DNA from: QWOP01 sp003669605
GTDB taxonomy: Bacteria > Planctomycetota > Planctomycetia > Pirellulales > UBA1268
Reading direction: 5' to 3'
Assembly: GCA_947481985.1 (NCBI GenBank)
Contig: CANKIK010000019.1
Location: 1-48,806 of the forward strand
DNA: 48,806 nt
Shown here piece after piece: positions 26,093 to 35,359 of this stretch (its first letter is position 1; each line of letters begins with the position of its first letter). Position numbers and translations under genes: made by a program. The notes under the pieces are model-generated. The model worked only from the letters and a program-made list of their open reading frames with translations, was not told the origin of the DNA and made no database searches.

Positions 26093-27592
26093 TCAGGCCT
26101 TCTCAAGGATGAGGAGCGAGCGGGGGAAGACGGTCCAGGTCGTTGCCGGCGCGGCGTCTGTTGCGTTGCGGTAGGGATCGGTCGTCGTCACGGTCATCCC
26201 GGCACGGTTGTAGTTGGCCAGGACCAGATGGAAGCCGCGGTTCGCCAGCGCCGAGGCGACGACGCCCTCGGGAAGCGGAGCGGTAAACAGGCCGCTCTCC
26301 CCGATTTCAAGCCACGCCCAGGTTCCCTCTTCGACAAGGGGCAGATAGCGTGCCAGCCATTCTCCCCAGCGGATCCTGGTCGCCGGGCTGCCCGGTACCT
26401 CGTCCCAGGCGGAGTAGGTGTGGAGTTTCGTCTTGTCGGCGTCGAACTGTGCCTTGGCGTCGCGGCAGCGCTTCAGCCAGAAGTCGTCGTTGTAGGCCAC
26501 GCCCGGAATGAAACCGCGCTGGCCGGTGAAGATCCGGCCGCCGAAGGTGACCGGGAACTGGAGGTAGGGGATCGACTGGAGGAACGGTTCGTCGATCGAC
26601 TCCAGACTCGTGAAGCCCATGTCGAGGCAGGGAACGACATACGGTGGATGGTGCTTGACCGTCTCCCGAAGGCCGTCGGCGTTTGCCACCCCCTCGCCAA
26701 CCCACAGGTAGTCGTAGGTGACGAGGTCGGTGAGCGGTTTGTCGGCACCATCAACATGGAGTTTGACGATCCCTCCCCGTCGCTTGACGTCGGCATGGAT
26801 CAGTGCCAAAAGATCGGCGAAGGCGCCATCCTCCTGCGGTGTCTCACCGAAGGCGGGGATCTCGTCGGCAGCGAGCGGCATCTGCCGTTTCCGCTCGTGC
26901 CGGTTCATCAGGTAGCCGCCGTCGATGTAGATCCCATCTCCTCCCCACTCCTCGATGACGTGGGCGATCTTCCGCATCACGAAGGCCCGCCAACCGGGGC
27001 TCGCCGGCGAGCAGCGGGCCATCTTCCAGTAGCCGACGACGAGGACGTCGCCGGGCCGGTTCCAGGCCGGGTCGTAGTCGGGGTCGGTTGTCTGCAGGAA
27101 GCAGGTGGAGACGTAGGTCAGGACCTTGATCCCGCGCGCCCGTGCCATCGCCAGGAAGCGGATGTAGCCGTCACGATTGACTGGCGAATACTTATCTCCC
27201 CCAAACAGCCGCAGGGAATCGTTCCAGTCGTCGAACACCTGGATCACCTGCACGCCGAGGGCCTGCAGGCGATCGAGTTCGGCCTCGTCTTCCTCGCCCG
27301 GGTTCCAGGGCTCCGTAGCGGGGTATTCGCCGAGGTTGTAGCAGCACTGGGCGGGGAGATAGTTGGTGACGAGGTGCTTCCGGAGGCTGGTGCCGATGCG
27401 GGCGTTGCCGAAAGCGACGTTCTCCAACCGGCGGCGGTGGTCATCGGCGGTGTAGTCGGCCAGCAACCGTGCTGGTCGTGGAAGCGCCGACTGCGGCGTG
27501 GCAATCGCCGGCACAGCGGCGGGGCTGGCCTCCGGCAGAAGCCCGATGCCGCCCACCAACGAACCGGCTTGGAGAAATCGACGGCGGTCCAT
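26093..27592 (-). CDS. Tat-exported protein with a glycosidase-like barrel, function unknown
   Basis: The 499-residue product begins MDRRRFLQAGSLVGGIGLL, a twin-arginine signal, so it should be exported folded. The remainder reads like a (beta/alpha)8 barrel of glycoside-hydrolase type: LQALGVQVIQVFDDW, ARARGIKVLTYVSTCFL, VIEEWGGDGIYIDGGYLM, GGIVKLHVDGADKPL and LVTYDYLWVGEG. The Asp of GIYIDGGY and the Glu of WVGEG are candidate catalytic acids by position at strand ends. I do not recognise a named family, and the substrate is unknown. GGGAG lies 5 bases before the ATG. Upstream on the same strand lies the arylsulfotransferase-like gene, 101 bases away, so an operon is possible. The C-terminal beta-rich part (residues 420-499) fits a GH accessory domain. 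Confidence 0.7.
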   Translation of the reverse strand: MDRRRFLQAGSLVGGIGLLPEASPAAVPAIATPQSALPRPARLLADYTADDHRRRLENVAFGNARIGTSLRKHLVTNYLPAQCCYNLGEYPATEPWNPGEEDEAELDRLQALGVQVIQVFDDWNDSLRLFGGDKYSPVNRDGYIRFLAMARARGIKVLTYVSTCFLQTTDPDYDPAWNRPGDVLVVGYWKMARCSPASPGWRAFVMRKIAHVIEEWGGDGIYIDGGYLMNRHERKRQMPLAADEIPAFGETPQEDGAFADLLALIHADVKRRGGIVKLHVDGADKPLTDLVTYDYLWVGEGVANADGLRETVKHHPPYVVPCLDMGFTSLESIDEPFLQSIPYLQFPVTFGGRIFTGQRGFIPGVAYNDDFWLKRCRDAKAQFDADKTKLHTYSAWDEVPGSPATRIRWGEWLARYLPLVEEGTWAWLEIGESGLFTAPLPEGVVASALANRGFHLVLANYNRAGMTVTTTDPYRNATDAAPATTWTVFPRSLLILEKA

Positions 27593-27693
27593 GGTGACTC
27601 CCGGTGAGGAATCCCCATCGTAGCGGTTCCGCGGACCCCAAACCGCTCCAGGGGGATGGGGACGGAGTCCCGACTGCGATCGCCGGCCGCGGA

Positions 27694-30093
27694 TTAGCGT
27701 GGGCTCCGGGGCCGGCTCCCTGGCGGAGCGGAATCAGTGGAGGATTCTGTCGGTGGGATCGTGCCGGCCGCCGCCGCGATCTCCGGCGGGATCGGGGCTA
27801 GCAACGCCGGCATGGGGGCGGATTTCAGCAGCGGTGCCACCGCCGGCCGCGGTGCTGCTGGGAAGCTTCCCCAATTGCCCGTCACGGGAATCGCCGTCGC
27901 GGCCATGGGGAGAGAGAAGATCAGCATGTTGTTTGTCGAGCCGTCGATCCGGTTGTTGAGGTAAAAACGCTTCGCCACTGGGTCGAAGAGGCCGACGGTG
28001 TCTTTCTTGTTGCCATCCCAATCGCCTACCAGCGGCACCCAGCTGGAAGGGAGCGCAGGCGTCTTAAAGGTCGTCATGTCGGTGATCGAGCCGTCGATCC
28101 GGTTGTTGAGATAGAAGGTGTGGCCGACGGGGTCATAGAGGCCGACGCTGTCCTTGCCGTCGCCGTTCCAATCGCCGGCCACCGGCCGCCAGCTGGCTGG
28201 CAGCGCCAACGTGATAAACGCCTTGGCAGCCTCGCTGCCGTCGAGCGCGTAGAACCGGAAGGTGTGTGTAGTTGGTTCGTAGAGCCCGACCTCGTCGCCG
28301 CCTTGGCCGTCCCAGTTCCCCGCCAAGGGGAGCCAGGTAGAGCGGGCTCCGGGGATCGTCACCACTTGGTCGACGACACCATCGGCGTCGTTGTCGATGC
28401 GGAATGCGCCGGCGGCGGCGTCGTAGACCGCCGGGGAGGAGAGGCCGTCGCCGTCGAAATCACCAGTCAGCGGCCGGAGGAAGGGGGCGGTGGCGCCTGA
28501 GAGCGGGGCGATCCGCGTGATGGCGGTGCTCGTGCCGTCGGCATGGTGGTTGAGCGTCCAGGCCTTGGTGGCCGAGTCGAAGGAACCGACCGTGCTGAAG
28601 AAGGGGGGATACTTTTCCACCAGTTTGCCGGGGGTCAGCGTCCGGCCTGCCAGCGCCGGCGAATTCGCGGTGTAGCGGAGGGCGCGGAAGGTGAGATTGG
28701 CCTGTACTCCGGGCACGCCACTGATATTGACAAGGGCCGGTGTCGCTCCCTGGGTGAGCGGGCCGCCTGGCACATCGGGATTGATGTACTGCCAGACGAT
28801 TTTCCCGGCGCTGGTGACTTCGAAGATCCGTCCTTTCGACCCTTCGTCGATCAGTGTGTCGCCGTTGGCGAGCCGCTGGGCACCAGAGATGATCGGCGAA
28901 AAGAAGCCCTTGGTGGGGCCGCCGTAACTCCAGGCCACCGTGGCGAGTCCGTAGGTGAGGGGCTTCAGTTCCATCACCTGCGACCAACTGCTGCCGTCCG
29001 GACGTCCCCAGCCGTTGTTAAACACAAGGAGATTGCCGGCGCCGGGCAGTCCGTCGTCGATCCACTGGATGTTGTGCTGAAACTCGAGCGTTTGGCTGCC
29101 GGCGCCGCCGGCATTCCAGGTTTGCGGGTTGCCATAGCGCCAGAGGAGATCGCCCCCCTTGCCGAAAGTGCCACCGGAGTGGGAGGCCGCCTGGGCTGTC
29201 GTCGTGCTGTGGTCGATCATCCACACTTCACTGAACTCCCGCGACGACACCAGGATCTGGTTGGTGACGGGGTTAAAATCGATGGCGTTGAAGTGCGCCC
29301 AGTCGGCGAGGTTGGCATCGGCACCGAGGCCTCTAGGGATGAAGTTGAGGTTGATCAGCTGCGGATTCTTGACGATCTCGGACGCCTTCACGTAACTCGG
29401 CTTGCCGGCGTCATACGACTGGATGACATGGTCTTTCATGTGCCATTCCCAGACAATCTGGCCGCCGCTGCCCGCGACAAGATCGGGCTTGATCTCCAGA
29501 ATCGCCTCCGGCCAGAGTTCCTTGTTGACCGCCGGATTGAGAAGCGCCGGATCGCGTCCCATGGCGACGGCCTGGGCGGACGAGAGCCGCTCCCAGGCGA
29601 TCGCCAGGACGTTGCCGTTGGGGAGGAGGATCGAGTCGTGGTGGAGTTGGTACTGGGCGTTGGCCAGCGTGTACGACCAGGTGAGCTGGTTGTTCCAGTC
29701 GATGAGTTCAATCTTCCCGGTGGCTCCGTTGTTGCCGAAGCTCCGCTGCGGCGGGGCGAGCATCGTATTGCGGAGGATCGAGCCGTCGTCCTGGAGATAG
29801 ACGCTCGTGGCACCGCCGCTGCCAGTCCAGGTATGCACTTCCTGGCCGTTGTTATCGACGAGATGGGTGGTGGGGGAGAAGCTGTCGTTGAAGAGCGTGT
29901 AACCAACCTGAGCGGCAGGATCGTTGACGAACAGACCGACGGTTTGCGCCAGGGCCAGCCGCGATTCCAGAGCCTCCACATCGGCAATCTGCGCCCCCCG
30001 GGGCCGTCGCTTGCGGGCAGCGCTGCCGGCCCAGCGGGAGGCAGCGGTCGTGAGGGAGGCCAACAGCGAACGACGGCGGGCGGGGAAGGGCAT
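27694..30093 (-). CDS. Arylsulfotransferase-like (ASST) propeller protein with C-terminal repeat domain
   Basis: The 799-residue product has a long Arg-rich N-terminus ending in DVEALESRLALA, which resembles the LEPR-XLL motif of planctomycete surface proteins. The core (about residues 45-500) is an ASST-type beta-propeller (TTHLVDNNGQEVHTWTG, QLHHDSILLPNGNVLAIAWE, DWAHFNAIDFNPVTNQILVSSRE, LEFQHNIQWIDDG). Conserved His in these strands match the pattern of arylsulfate sulfotransferases, which move sulfate between phenols. The last 270 residues hold four to five repeats with a DxDGxG-like core (GDFDGDGLSSPAVYD, GDWNGDGKDSVGLYD, GDWDGNKKDTVGLFD) of the VCBS/FG-GAP kind, likely binding calcium. 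The ATG at 30093 has GGAG 10 bases upstream. Actual sulfotransferase activity is not certain. Confidence 0.8.
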   Translation of the reverse strand: MPFPARRRSLLASLTTAASRWAGSAARKRRPRGAQIADVEALESRLALAQTVGLFVNDPAAQVGYTLFNDSFSPTTHLVDNNGQEVHTWTGSGGATSVYLQDDGSILRNTMLAPPQRSFGNNGATGKIELIDWNNQLTWSYTLANAQYQLHHDSILLPNGNVLAIAWERLSSAQAVAMGRDPALLNPAVNKELWPEAILEIKPDLVAGSGGQIVWEWHMKDHVIQSYDAGKPSYVKASEIVKNPQLINLNFIPRGLGADANLADWAHFNAIDFNPVTNQILVSSREFSEVWMIDHSTTTAQAASHSGGTFGKGGDLLWRYGNPQTWNAGGAGSQTLEFQHNIQWIDDGLPGAGNLLVFNNGWGRPDGSSWSQVMELKPLTYGLATVAWSYGGPTKGFFSPIISGAQRLANGDTLIDEGSKGRIFEVTSAGKIVWQYINPDVPGGPLTQGATPALVNISGVPGVQANLTFRALRYTANSPALAGRTLTPGKLVEKYPPFFSTVGSFDSATKAWTLNHHADGTSTAITRIAPLSGATAPFLRPLTGDFDGDGLSSPAVYDAAAGAFRIDNDADGVVDQVVTIPGARSTWLPLAGNWDGQGGDEVGLYEPTTHTFRFYALDGSEAAKAFITLALPASWRPVAGDWNGDGKDSVGLYDPVGHTFYLNNRIDGSITDMTTFKTPALPSSWVPLVGDWDGNKKDTVGLFDPVAKRFYLNNRIDGSTNNMLIFSLPMAATAIPVTGNWGSFPAAPRPAVAPLLKSAPMPALLAPIPPEIAAAAGTIPPTESSTDSAPPGSRPRSPR

Positions 30094-30344
30094 GGCGAAG
30101 ATCGCTCCGGGAAAGAAGGATGCACGGCGCCCGCCTCGGGGGGGCAAGCGCGGTGGGAGGACTTGGAAATGAGGCAGACGCGCAGCCTTCTGGGGGCCAT
30201 GCGCAGGCTGGGAATTCAGGGTAATTTGGGGCGACTAGTGGATCCAGTGTTTGGTAGCACCCCGCCAGAGAGCGATGAAAACCCTCTTTTCCCGCAGGAA
30301 AACCCCCGTTCAGCGACTCCAGACGCCGGAATGCCAGCCGGAAA

Positions 30345-31772
30345 TCAGGCCAGAATGTCGCTGATTACCCGTCCACTCGTATCGGTAAGCCGGAAGTCGC
30401 GGCCGGCGTGGCGGTAGGTGAGGCGCTCGTGATCGAGGCCCAAAAGATGGAGGAGCGTGGCGTGGAAGTCGGGCATCGTCACCTTCCCCTCTTCCACGTA
30501 GTAGCCGAACTCGTCGGTCCGCCCGTGATGGATTCCCCCCTTCACGCCGCCGCCGGCCAGCCAGACGCTGAAGGCGTGGGGGTGGTGATCGCGACCGTCG
30601 GGGCCTTGGGCTGCCGGTGTCCGCCCAAACTCGGTGCCAAAGACCACCAGCGTGTCGTCGAACAGCCCCCGGGCCTTGAGGTCGTCAAGAAGGGCGGCGA
30701 TCGGCTGATCGACCTTCTTGGCGTTGGTGGTGTGGTTGTTTCGCAGGTCGCCGTGGGCGTCCCAGTAATTCCGCGGATAACTGAAATTCACCTGCACGAA
30801 CCGGACCCCAGCCTCCAGGCAGCGTCTGGCGAGGAGACACTGCCTGGCGTACTCGTCGGTCGGATCGGCGCCGACCCCGTAACGGGCCAGCGTGCCGGCA
30901 GTTTCCCGGGTGATGTCGAAGACCGTCGGCGCCTCGGCCTGCATCCGGTACGCCATCTCGAAGGACGCGATCCGCGCTTCGAGCCGCTGGTCGCTGGCTG
31001 CCTGAAGTGCGTGTCGGCTATTGCGGCGGGCGAGGAGGTCGAGTTGCAGTCGCTGGAGGTTCGGCGGCTCGGCGGCGGCGAGGTTTGAGAGGCTTGCGGT
31101 CTTGAAGTCGGTGCTGCCATCGCCGATCCGCGTCCCCTGAAAACTCGCCGGCAGGAAGGCTGACCCGTAGTTCTGCGTCCCGCCGTGGTACAGCGACGGC
31201 GAGAGACTGACAAACCCAGGGATGTTTTCGTTCTCCGTCCCCAGGCCGTAGAGCGTCCAGGCGCCGAAACTCGGGCGGGCGAAGACGCCGCTGCCGGTGT
31301 TCATCGACAGCAGGGCCGGCCCATGCGACACCTGATCGCCGCCGTGCATCGAACGGATCACGCACAGGTCGTCGGCGTGACTGCCGATCAAGGGAAACAG
31401 ATCGCTCACCTCGAGCCCCGACTGGCCATACCGGCGGAATTCCCAGGGGGAGGCGAGGAGATTCCCGGTGGGGGCAAACTCGAACTTCGGCTTTGGCAGC
31501 GGCAGTGGCTGGCCGTTCAGCGCCGCGAGTCTCGGCTTGGGATCGAACGAGTCGACGTGCGACACCCCGCCGTGCATAAACAAAAACACCACCCGCTTTG
31601 CCCGGGGAAGAAAGTGCGGGGCCCGGGGGCTGAGCGCGGAGCTGGCGGCGAGTGGCCCCGGCGGGGGGGCATCGGCAACGGCCCGCTCGCCGGCCAAGAG
31701 GCCGAGGAGGGCCGTGTGGCCAAATCCACAGGCACTCTTTCTGAGCCATTGGCGGCGGTGGAGATGGTCCAT
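30345..31772 (-). CDS. DUF1501 protein (Tat-exported, sulfatase/phosphatase-like fold)
   Basis: The 475-residue product starts MDHLHRRQWLRKSACGFGHTALLGLLAG, a twin-arginine signal. It is a DUF1501 protein, related to the alkaline phosphatase/sulfatase superfamily. The metal-site region RVVFLFMHGGVSHVDSFDPKP is near residue 60, and FDDTLVVFGTEFGRTPAAQGPDGRDHHPHAFSVWLAGGGVKGG lies towards the end. The substrate is unknown. In planctomycetes DUF1501 genes nearly always sit next to DUF1549/DUF1553 cytochrome proteins, and here that partner ends 15 bases upstream. The two are probably one operon and are thought to act together outside the cytoplasm. Confidence 0.93.
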   Translation of the reverse strand: MDHLHRRQWLRKSACGFGHTALLGLLAGERAVADAPPPGPLAASSALSPRAPHFLPRAKRVVFLFMHGGVSHVDSFDPKPRLAALNGQPLPLPKPKFEFAPTGNLLASPWEFRRYGQSGLEVSDLFPLIGSHADDLCVIRSMHGGDQVSHGPALLSMNTGSGVFARPSFGAWTLYGLGTENENIPGFVSLSPSLYHGGTQNYGSAFLPASFQGTRIGDGSTDFKTASLSNLAAAEPPNLQRLQLDLLARRNSRHALQAASDQRLEARIASFEMAYRMQAEAPTVFDITRETAGTLARYGVGADPTDEYARQCLLARRCLEAGVRFVQVNFSYPRNYWDAHGDLRNNHTTNAKKVDQPIAALLDDLKARGLFDDTLVVFGTEFGRTPAAQGPDGRDHHPHAFSVWLAGGGVKGGIHHGRTDEFGYYVEEGKVTMPDFHATLLHLLGLDHERLTYRHAGRDFRLTDTSGRVISDILA

Positions 31773-31787
31773 GATCGAGCCCCGTGG

Positions 31788-34700
31788 TCAGTCGAGGTAG
31801 GCAAACTCATTGGAGCACAGCAGCGCCTGGCACCAACTCTGCCAGGCCTCCTCGCGGCGCGTCTCGGCGGGGCGGTCCTGCCCGGCGGTCGAGGAAATCG
31901 CCGCACTGAGATGGGCGTCGAGGTAGGCCAGCGACTCGGCGATCTCCTCGGGCGTCGCCCGGCGGCCGAGGGCCCGAGCGTGGGCCCGGTCGATCCGGGC
32001 CGCATCGTCGAGCCCTGGATCGTTCAACAGCGACCGGGCAAAGACGAGGGCCTGCCCGCGGACGAACGGACTGTTGACGAGGAACAGCGCCTGCGAGGCA
32101 ACGGTGGTCTCGTTGCGGACAGCAGTTACGCCGTTGGGATCGGCGGCGTCGAAGAGGGCGAGGACATCGGGGAGCATGTTCCGCACTGCCGGGAGGTAGA
32201 TGCTCCGCTTCGTAAACGTCGTGTAGACAGGATCGTCGACGGCGAGCCGGTTGGGCTTGATCAGCGCGCCGATGTCCTCTGCCTTTTCCAGCAGCACTTT
32301 CGCACTCTCGTCGCTACCGGGCGTGCGGTCGAGCCCGCCGGCGGCGGCCAGCACCGCGTCGCGCAACTGCTCGGCCGTGAGCCGACGGCTCGGAGATGAT
32401 GCCAGCCAGCGGCCTTCGGGATCGGACTGGTGAGCACTCGGAGAGGGAGTCGCTGATCGGCAGTAGGTGGCGGAGTCGAGAATCAACCGGTGGAGCGCCT
32501 TGACGCTCCACCCCGATTCCATAAACCGGGTGGCGAGATAGTCGAGGAGCTCCGGATGGGAGGGGAGTTCGCCACGGGTGCCGAAATTGTCACTGGTGGC
32601 CACCAGTCCGCGGCCGAAGTGTTGCTGCCAGATCCGGTTGGCCATGACCCGCGCCGTGAGCGGGTTTTTTTCATGGGCGATCCAGCGGGCCAATTCGAGC
32701 CGGCCGCTGCCGCCCGAGGGGGCGAATGGTGGTTCTGTTTTCGCTTCGGCGGCCGCACTGGAGCTCCCTCCCTCCGCCGCCCCGACGGCGAGCGCAGTGA
32801 AAACGCCGGGGATGCCGCGGGGGACGATGCCGCCGAGCTGAAAACGGTTGCCGCGGAGATGGACACGGAGATTGCGGGGGAGGGCTTCCTTCGGCGCCAT
32901 CACCGAAATCGGTTCCTGGCCGGCGCCCGTCGGAACCAAAAATTCCCACCACATCGAGGCGTTGCGGGCCTCGTTCTGAAACGGTTCGGTGCTGCGGAAG
33001 ATGCCGGCGAGGGCGTAGTAGTCGGTGGTCCGGATGCAATCGAACTTGTGGTCGTGGCAGCGGGCACAGGCGATTGTCAGGCCGAGGAAGGCCCGGCCGG
33101 TAACGTCGATTTGATCGTCGACAATATCGAGACGCGACTGCTCCTTATCGGTTTCAGCCAGCGCCTTGGGGCCGATCATCAGGTAGCCGGTGGCGATGGT
33201 GCGGGCTGCGTCGGTGGCGGCGTCGCCGCTGGAGGGCAGAAGGTCGCCGGCGAGTTGCTCGACGAGAAACTGGTCGTGGGGAAGGTCGCGGTTGCAGGCG
33301 TCGATGACCCAGTTGCGGTAGCGCCAGGCCTGCGTCATCACGGCATTGGCGTCGTTGGCCGTGGTTTCGGCGAAGCGGACAACGTCGAGCCACTGGCGGG
33401 CTTGATGCTCGCCGTAGTGCGGCGAGGCGAGGAGCCGGTTGACCGCCGCGCTCCACGCCTGCGGTGATTGCTCAGCGAGGAACGCGGCCGTCTCCTCTGG
33501 GCTCGGTGGCAGGCCGGTGAGATCAAACGTCACGCGCCGCAATAGCGCCGCGCGGCCGGCCGGAGGGGCGGGCTCGATGCCGAGTTCGTCGAGCCGGCTG
33601 TGCACGAATCGGTCGATGGCGGTCGGCGCGGGATTGGAATCGTGCACTACCGGCAGCGGTGGATCGCGTGGGGGCTGGTAAGCCCAGTGGGCCCGCTCGG
33701 CGGGGGAGTAGAGCGCGGTGGAAGTCGCGCGGTGCGGCCCGCCGAGATTGAGGGCGTACTTGTCGCTGAGCCAGGCTTCGAGGCCTTGGCGGGCATGGTC
33801 ATCGAGCGCGGCGTCGAACACCAGCGCCTCGCCGACGTCGCCGCGCACCGAGCCGGACCACGACACCGCCTTCCCCAGAAAGGCGCCGATGTCGGCGCGG
33901 TGGCGGAGGGCAGGGACAGTGTCGCGCCCCTCGACGACCGCGACGGGGACGCCGTCGATAAAGACGCGCGTCGCGGTGCGCATCGCTCCCGGCTCCTTGA
34001 CGGCGACAAGCAGCGTCGGCCGGCCGTAGTGTGGGCGGAACGAGCCGGGCCCGAGTGAGGCGTCGTGGTTCCAGCCGCCGGCGACATGGAGGGCGTGATC
34101 CTCGGCCCGGTTGATCTGCAAAATGGCAGCCAGAGGGAGCCCCGGATCGGTTCCAGGATTCGCCGGATCGCCGATTCCGAGGATGCCGTCGTGTGGGTTG
34201 CCGACATCGTGAAGCTCGAGGTTGACCACCGCCACTAGCGTATAGGGGGCGTCGCCATCAATCGGCACCGGCAGGCTCGGCGACGAGGCGTAGCCGGTGT
34301 CGTTGGTAAAGCGGACCGCAGGGCGGCGGTGGAGCGCACTTGCGCGGACAAACCTCCCGGCCGTGCCGGTGCCATCGGTGCGGATCCCCTTGGTGGCACT
34401 GGCATCGCGGCCGTGACGGCTCGAGTCGGGCCACACCGGCACTTCCGCGCCGTCCTCAAGGAAGAGCGAGTCAGCCCGCAGCCACCATTGCAGATGGTCG
34501 GCCAGCGGGGCAGCATCGGGCGCAACCGGCTGGGCGAAAAGAGGCTCGTGAAGGGGGGCACCCGGCCGACTGCCGGGAGCGGCGTCCTCTGCCGGCCAGA
34601 CGGCCCCAGCAGCCACCCAGTTGATGAGGTCCTCGATTTGCTGCCCTTCGAGTCGGCCGTCCGGGGGCATCTGGAGGCCGTCGGCATGGCTGACTGCCCG

Positions 34701-34988
34701 GATCAGAAGGCTCTCCAGTGGACGGCCTTGCTCGATGGCGGGGCCCGAGTCTCCTCCCTGCAAAAGGGCCATTCGGCTATCGAGCCGCAGGCCCCCCTGG
34801 GCCTTGTCGCCAGCATGGCAGGAGTGGCAGCGTTTCACGAGCAATGGCCGGACGAACCGCTCGAAGTGGTCGTCCGCCGCGGTGGGCGACAGAGCACATG
34901 CCGCGGCAGGGAAGAGGACTGCCACCACCGCGCAGAGCCTGGAGGCGATTGACACGAGCAAACGCGGAGCCTGCGCCGGCGTTGACAT
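31788..34988 (-). CDS. Planctomycete cytochrome C / DUF1549 / DUF1553 protein with LamG-like insert (PSD1 family)
   Basis: The 1066-residue product has a signal sequence (about residues 10-35), then a PSCyt1 cytochrome domain with a heme motif in LLVKRCHSCHAGDKAQGG and the MPPDGRLEGQQIEDLINWV block. A LamG/concanavalin-like segment covers about residues 170-390 (ADIGAFLGKAVSWSGSVRGDVGEALVFDAAL). A DUF1549 region follows (DRFVHSRLDELGIEP, RRVTFDLTGLPPSPEETAAFL) with a second heme motif (CARCHDHKFDCI), then DUF1553 (NPLTARVMANRIWQQHFGRGLV, RRLTAEQLRDAVLAAAGGLD). The family is a planctomycete hallmark of unproven function, probably redox chemistry on carbohydrate. The ATG at 34988 lies just before the signal. 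It is the first gene of the pair with the DUF1501 gene. Confidence 0.93.
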   Translation of the reverse strand: MSTPAQAPRLLVSIASRLCAVVAVLFPAAACALSPTAADDHFERFVRPLLVKRCHSCHAGDKAQGGLRLDSRMALLQGGDSGPAIEQGRPLESLLIRAVSHADGLQMPPDGRLEGQQIEDLINWVAAGAVWPAEDAAPGSRPGAPLHEPLFAQPVAPDAAPLADHLQWWLRADSLFLEDGAEVPVWPDSSRHGRDASATKGIRTDGTGTAGRFVRASALHRRPAVRFTNDTGYASSPSLPVPIDGDAPYTLVAVVNLELHDVGNPHDGILGIGDPANPGTDPGLPLAAILQINRAEDHALHVAGGWNHDASLGPGSFRPHYGRPTLLVAVKEPGAMRTATRVFIDGVPVAVVEGRDTVPALRHRADIGAFLGKAVSWSGSVRGDVGEALVFDAALDDHARQGLEAWLSDKYALNLGGPHRATSTALYSPAERAHWAYQPPRDPPLPVVHDSNPAPTAIDRFVHSRLDELGIEPAPPAGRAALLRRVTFDLTGLPPSPEETAAFLAEQSPQAWSAAVNRLLASPHYGEHQARQWLDVVRFAETTANDANAVMTQAWRYRNWVIDACNRDLPHDQFLVEQLAGDLLPSSGDAATDAARTIATGYLMIGPKALAETDKEQSRLDIVDDQIDVTGRAFLGLTIACARCHDHKFDCIRTTDYYALAGIFRSTEPFQNEARNASMWWEFLVPTGAGQEPISVMAPKEALPRNLRVHLRGNRFQLGGIVPRGIPGVFTALAVGAAEGGSSSAAAEAKTEPPFAPSGGSGRLELARWIAHEKNPLTARVMANRIWQQHFGRGLVATSDNFGTRGELPSHPELLDYLATRFMESGWSVKALHRLILDSATYCRSATPSPSAHQSDPEGRWLASSPSRRLTAEQLRDAVLAAAGGLDRTPGSDESAKVLLEKAEDIGALIKPNRLAVDDPVYTTFTKRSIYLPAVRNMLPDVLALFDAADPNGVTAVRNETTVASQALFLVNSPFVRGQALVFARSLLNDPGLDDAARIDRAHARALGRRATPEEIAESLAYLDAHLSAAISSTAGQDRPAETRREEAWQSWCQALLCSNEFAYLD

Positions 34989-35359
34989 AACTTCGTCCCC
35001 AGGGATCGACCGCTGTTTCAAGTGTGCGTTGCCCCGGGAGGGCAAGTCAACCGCCGCGGCCGGTTGTCGCCAGGCCCCTGGGCTGCGGTGAAGCGACGTT
35101 GACGGGCTGTTAGGAAAAAGGTGCCAGCCACCAAATCTGGGTAGTCATCGGCCAGAAGAAGCTCTCAGGCGGCCAAAAGGATGGGCCACTTTCGCTACCA
35201 CAAGCCCCTGACCGGAGATGGAAAAAATGGGCGCTGTTTCTTTGGCACCCTTTTCTTGCGCGCGGGGAACGTAAGCAACAAATTGAGATTTCCCAATTCA
35301 CCTTCAGGATGTACACCACGCTCGTCCACGACTGATCCAAGTGAAGAAGGGAGTCTGAG
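34989..35359. other. Intergenic region with REP/MITE-like inverted repeat
   Basis: This 371-base gap lies between the divergent PSD1 gene and the glycine-zipper gene. It contains GAAAAAGGTGCC at 35114-35125 and its near-complement GGCACCCTTTTC at 35244-35255, framing about 140 bases. I saw no coding sequence. A strong ribosome site (GAAGGGAG) for the next gene is at the right end. The inverted repeat could be a mobile REP-like unit or a large hairpin, but the assignment is inferred. Confidence 0.4.

Noticed and set aside
28543..30417. 624-codon plus-strand open frame opposite the arylsulfotransferase-like gene
   Set aside because: The minus-strand protein has clear domain similarity, and the plus-strand frame has none.
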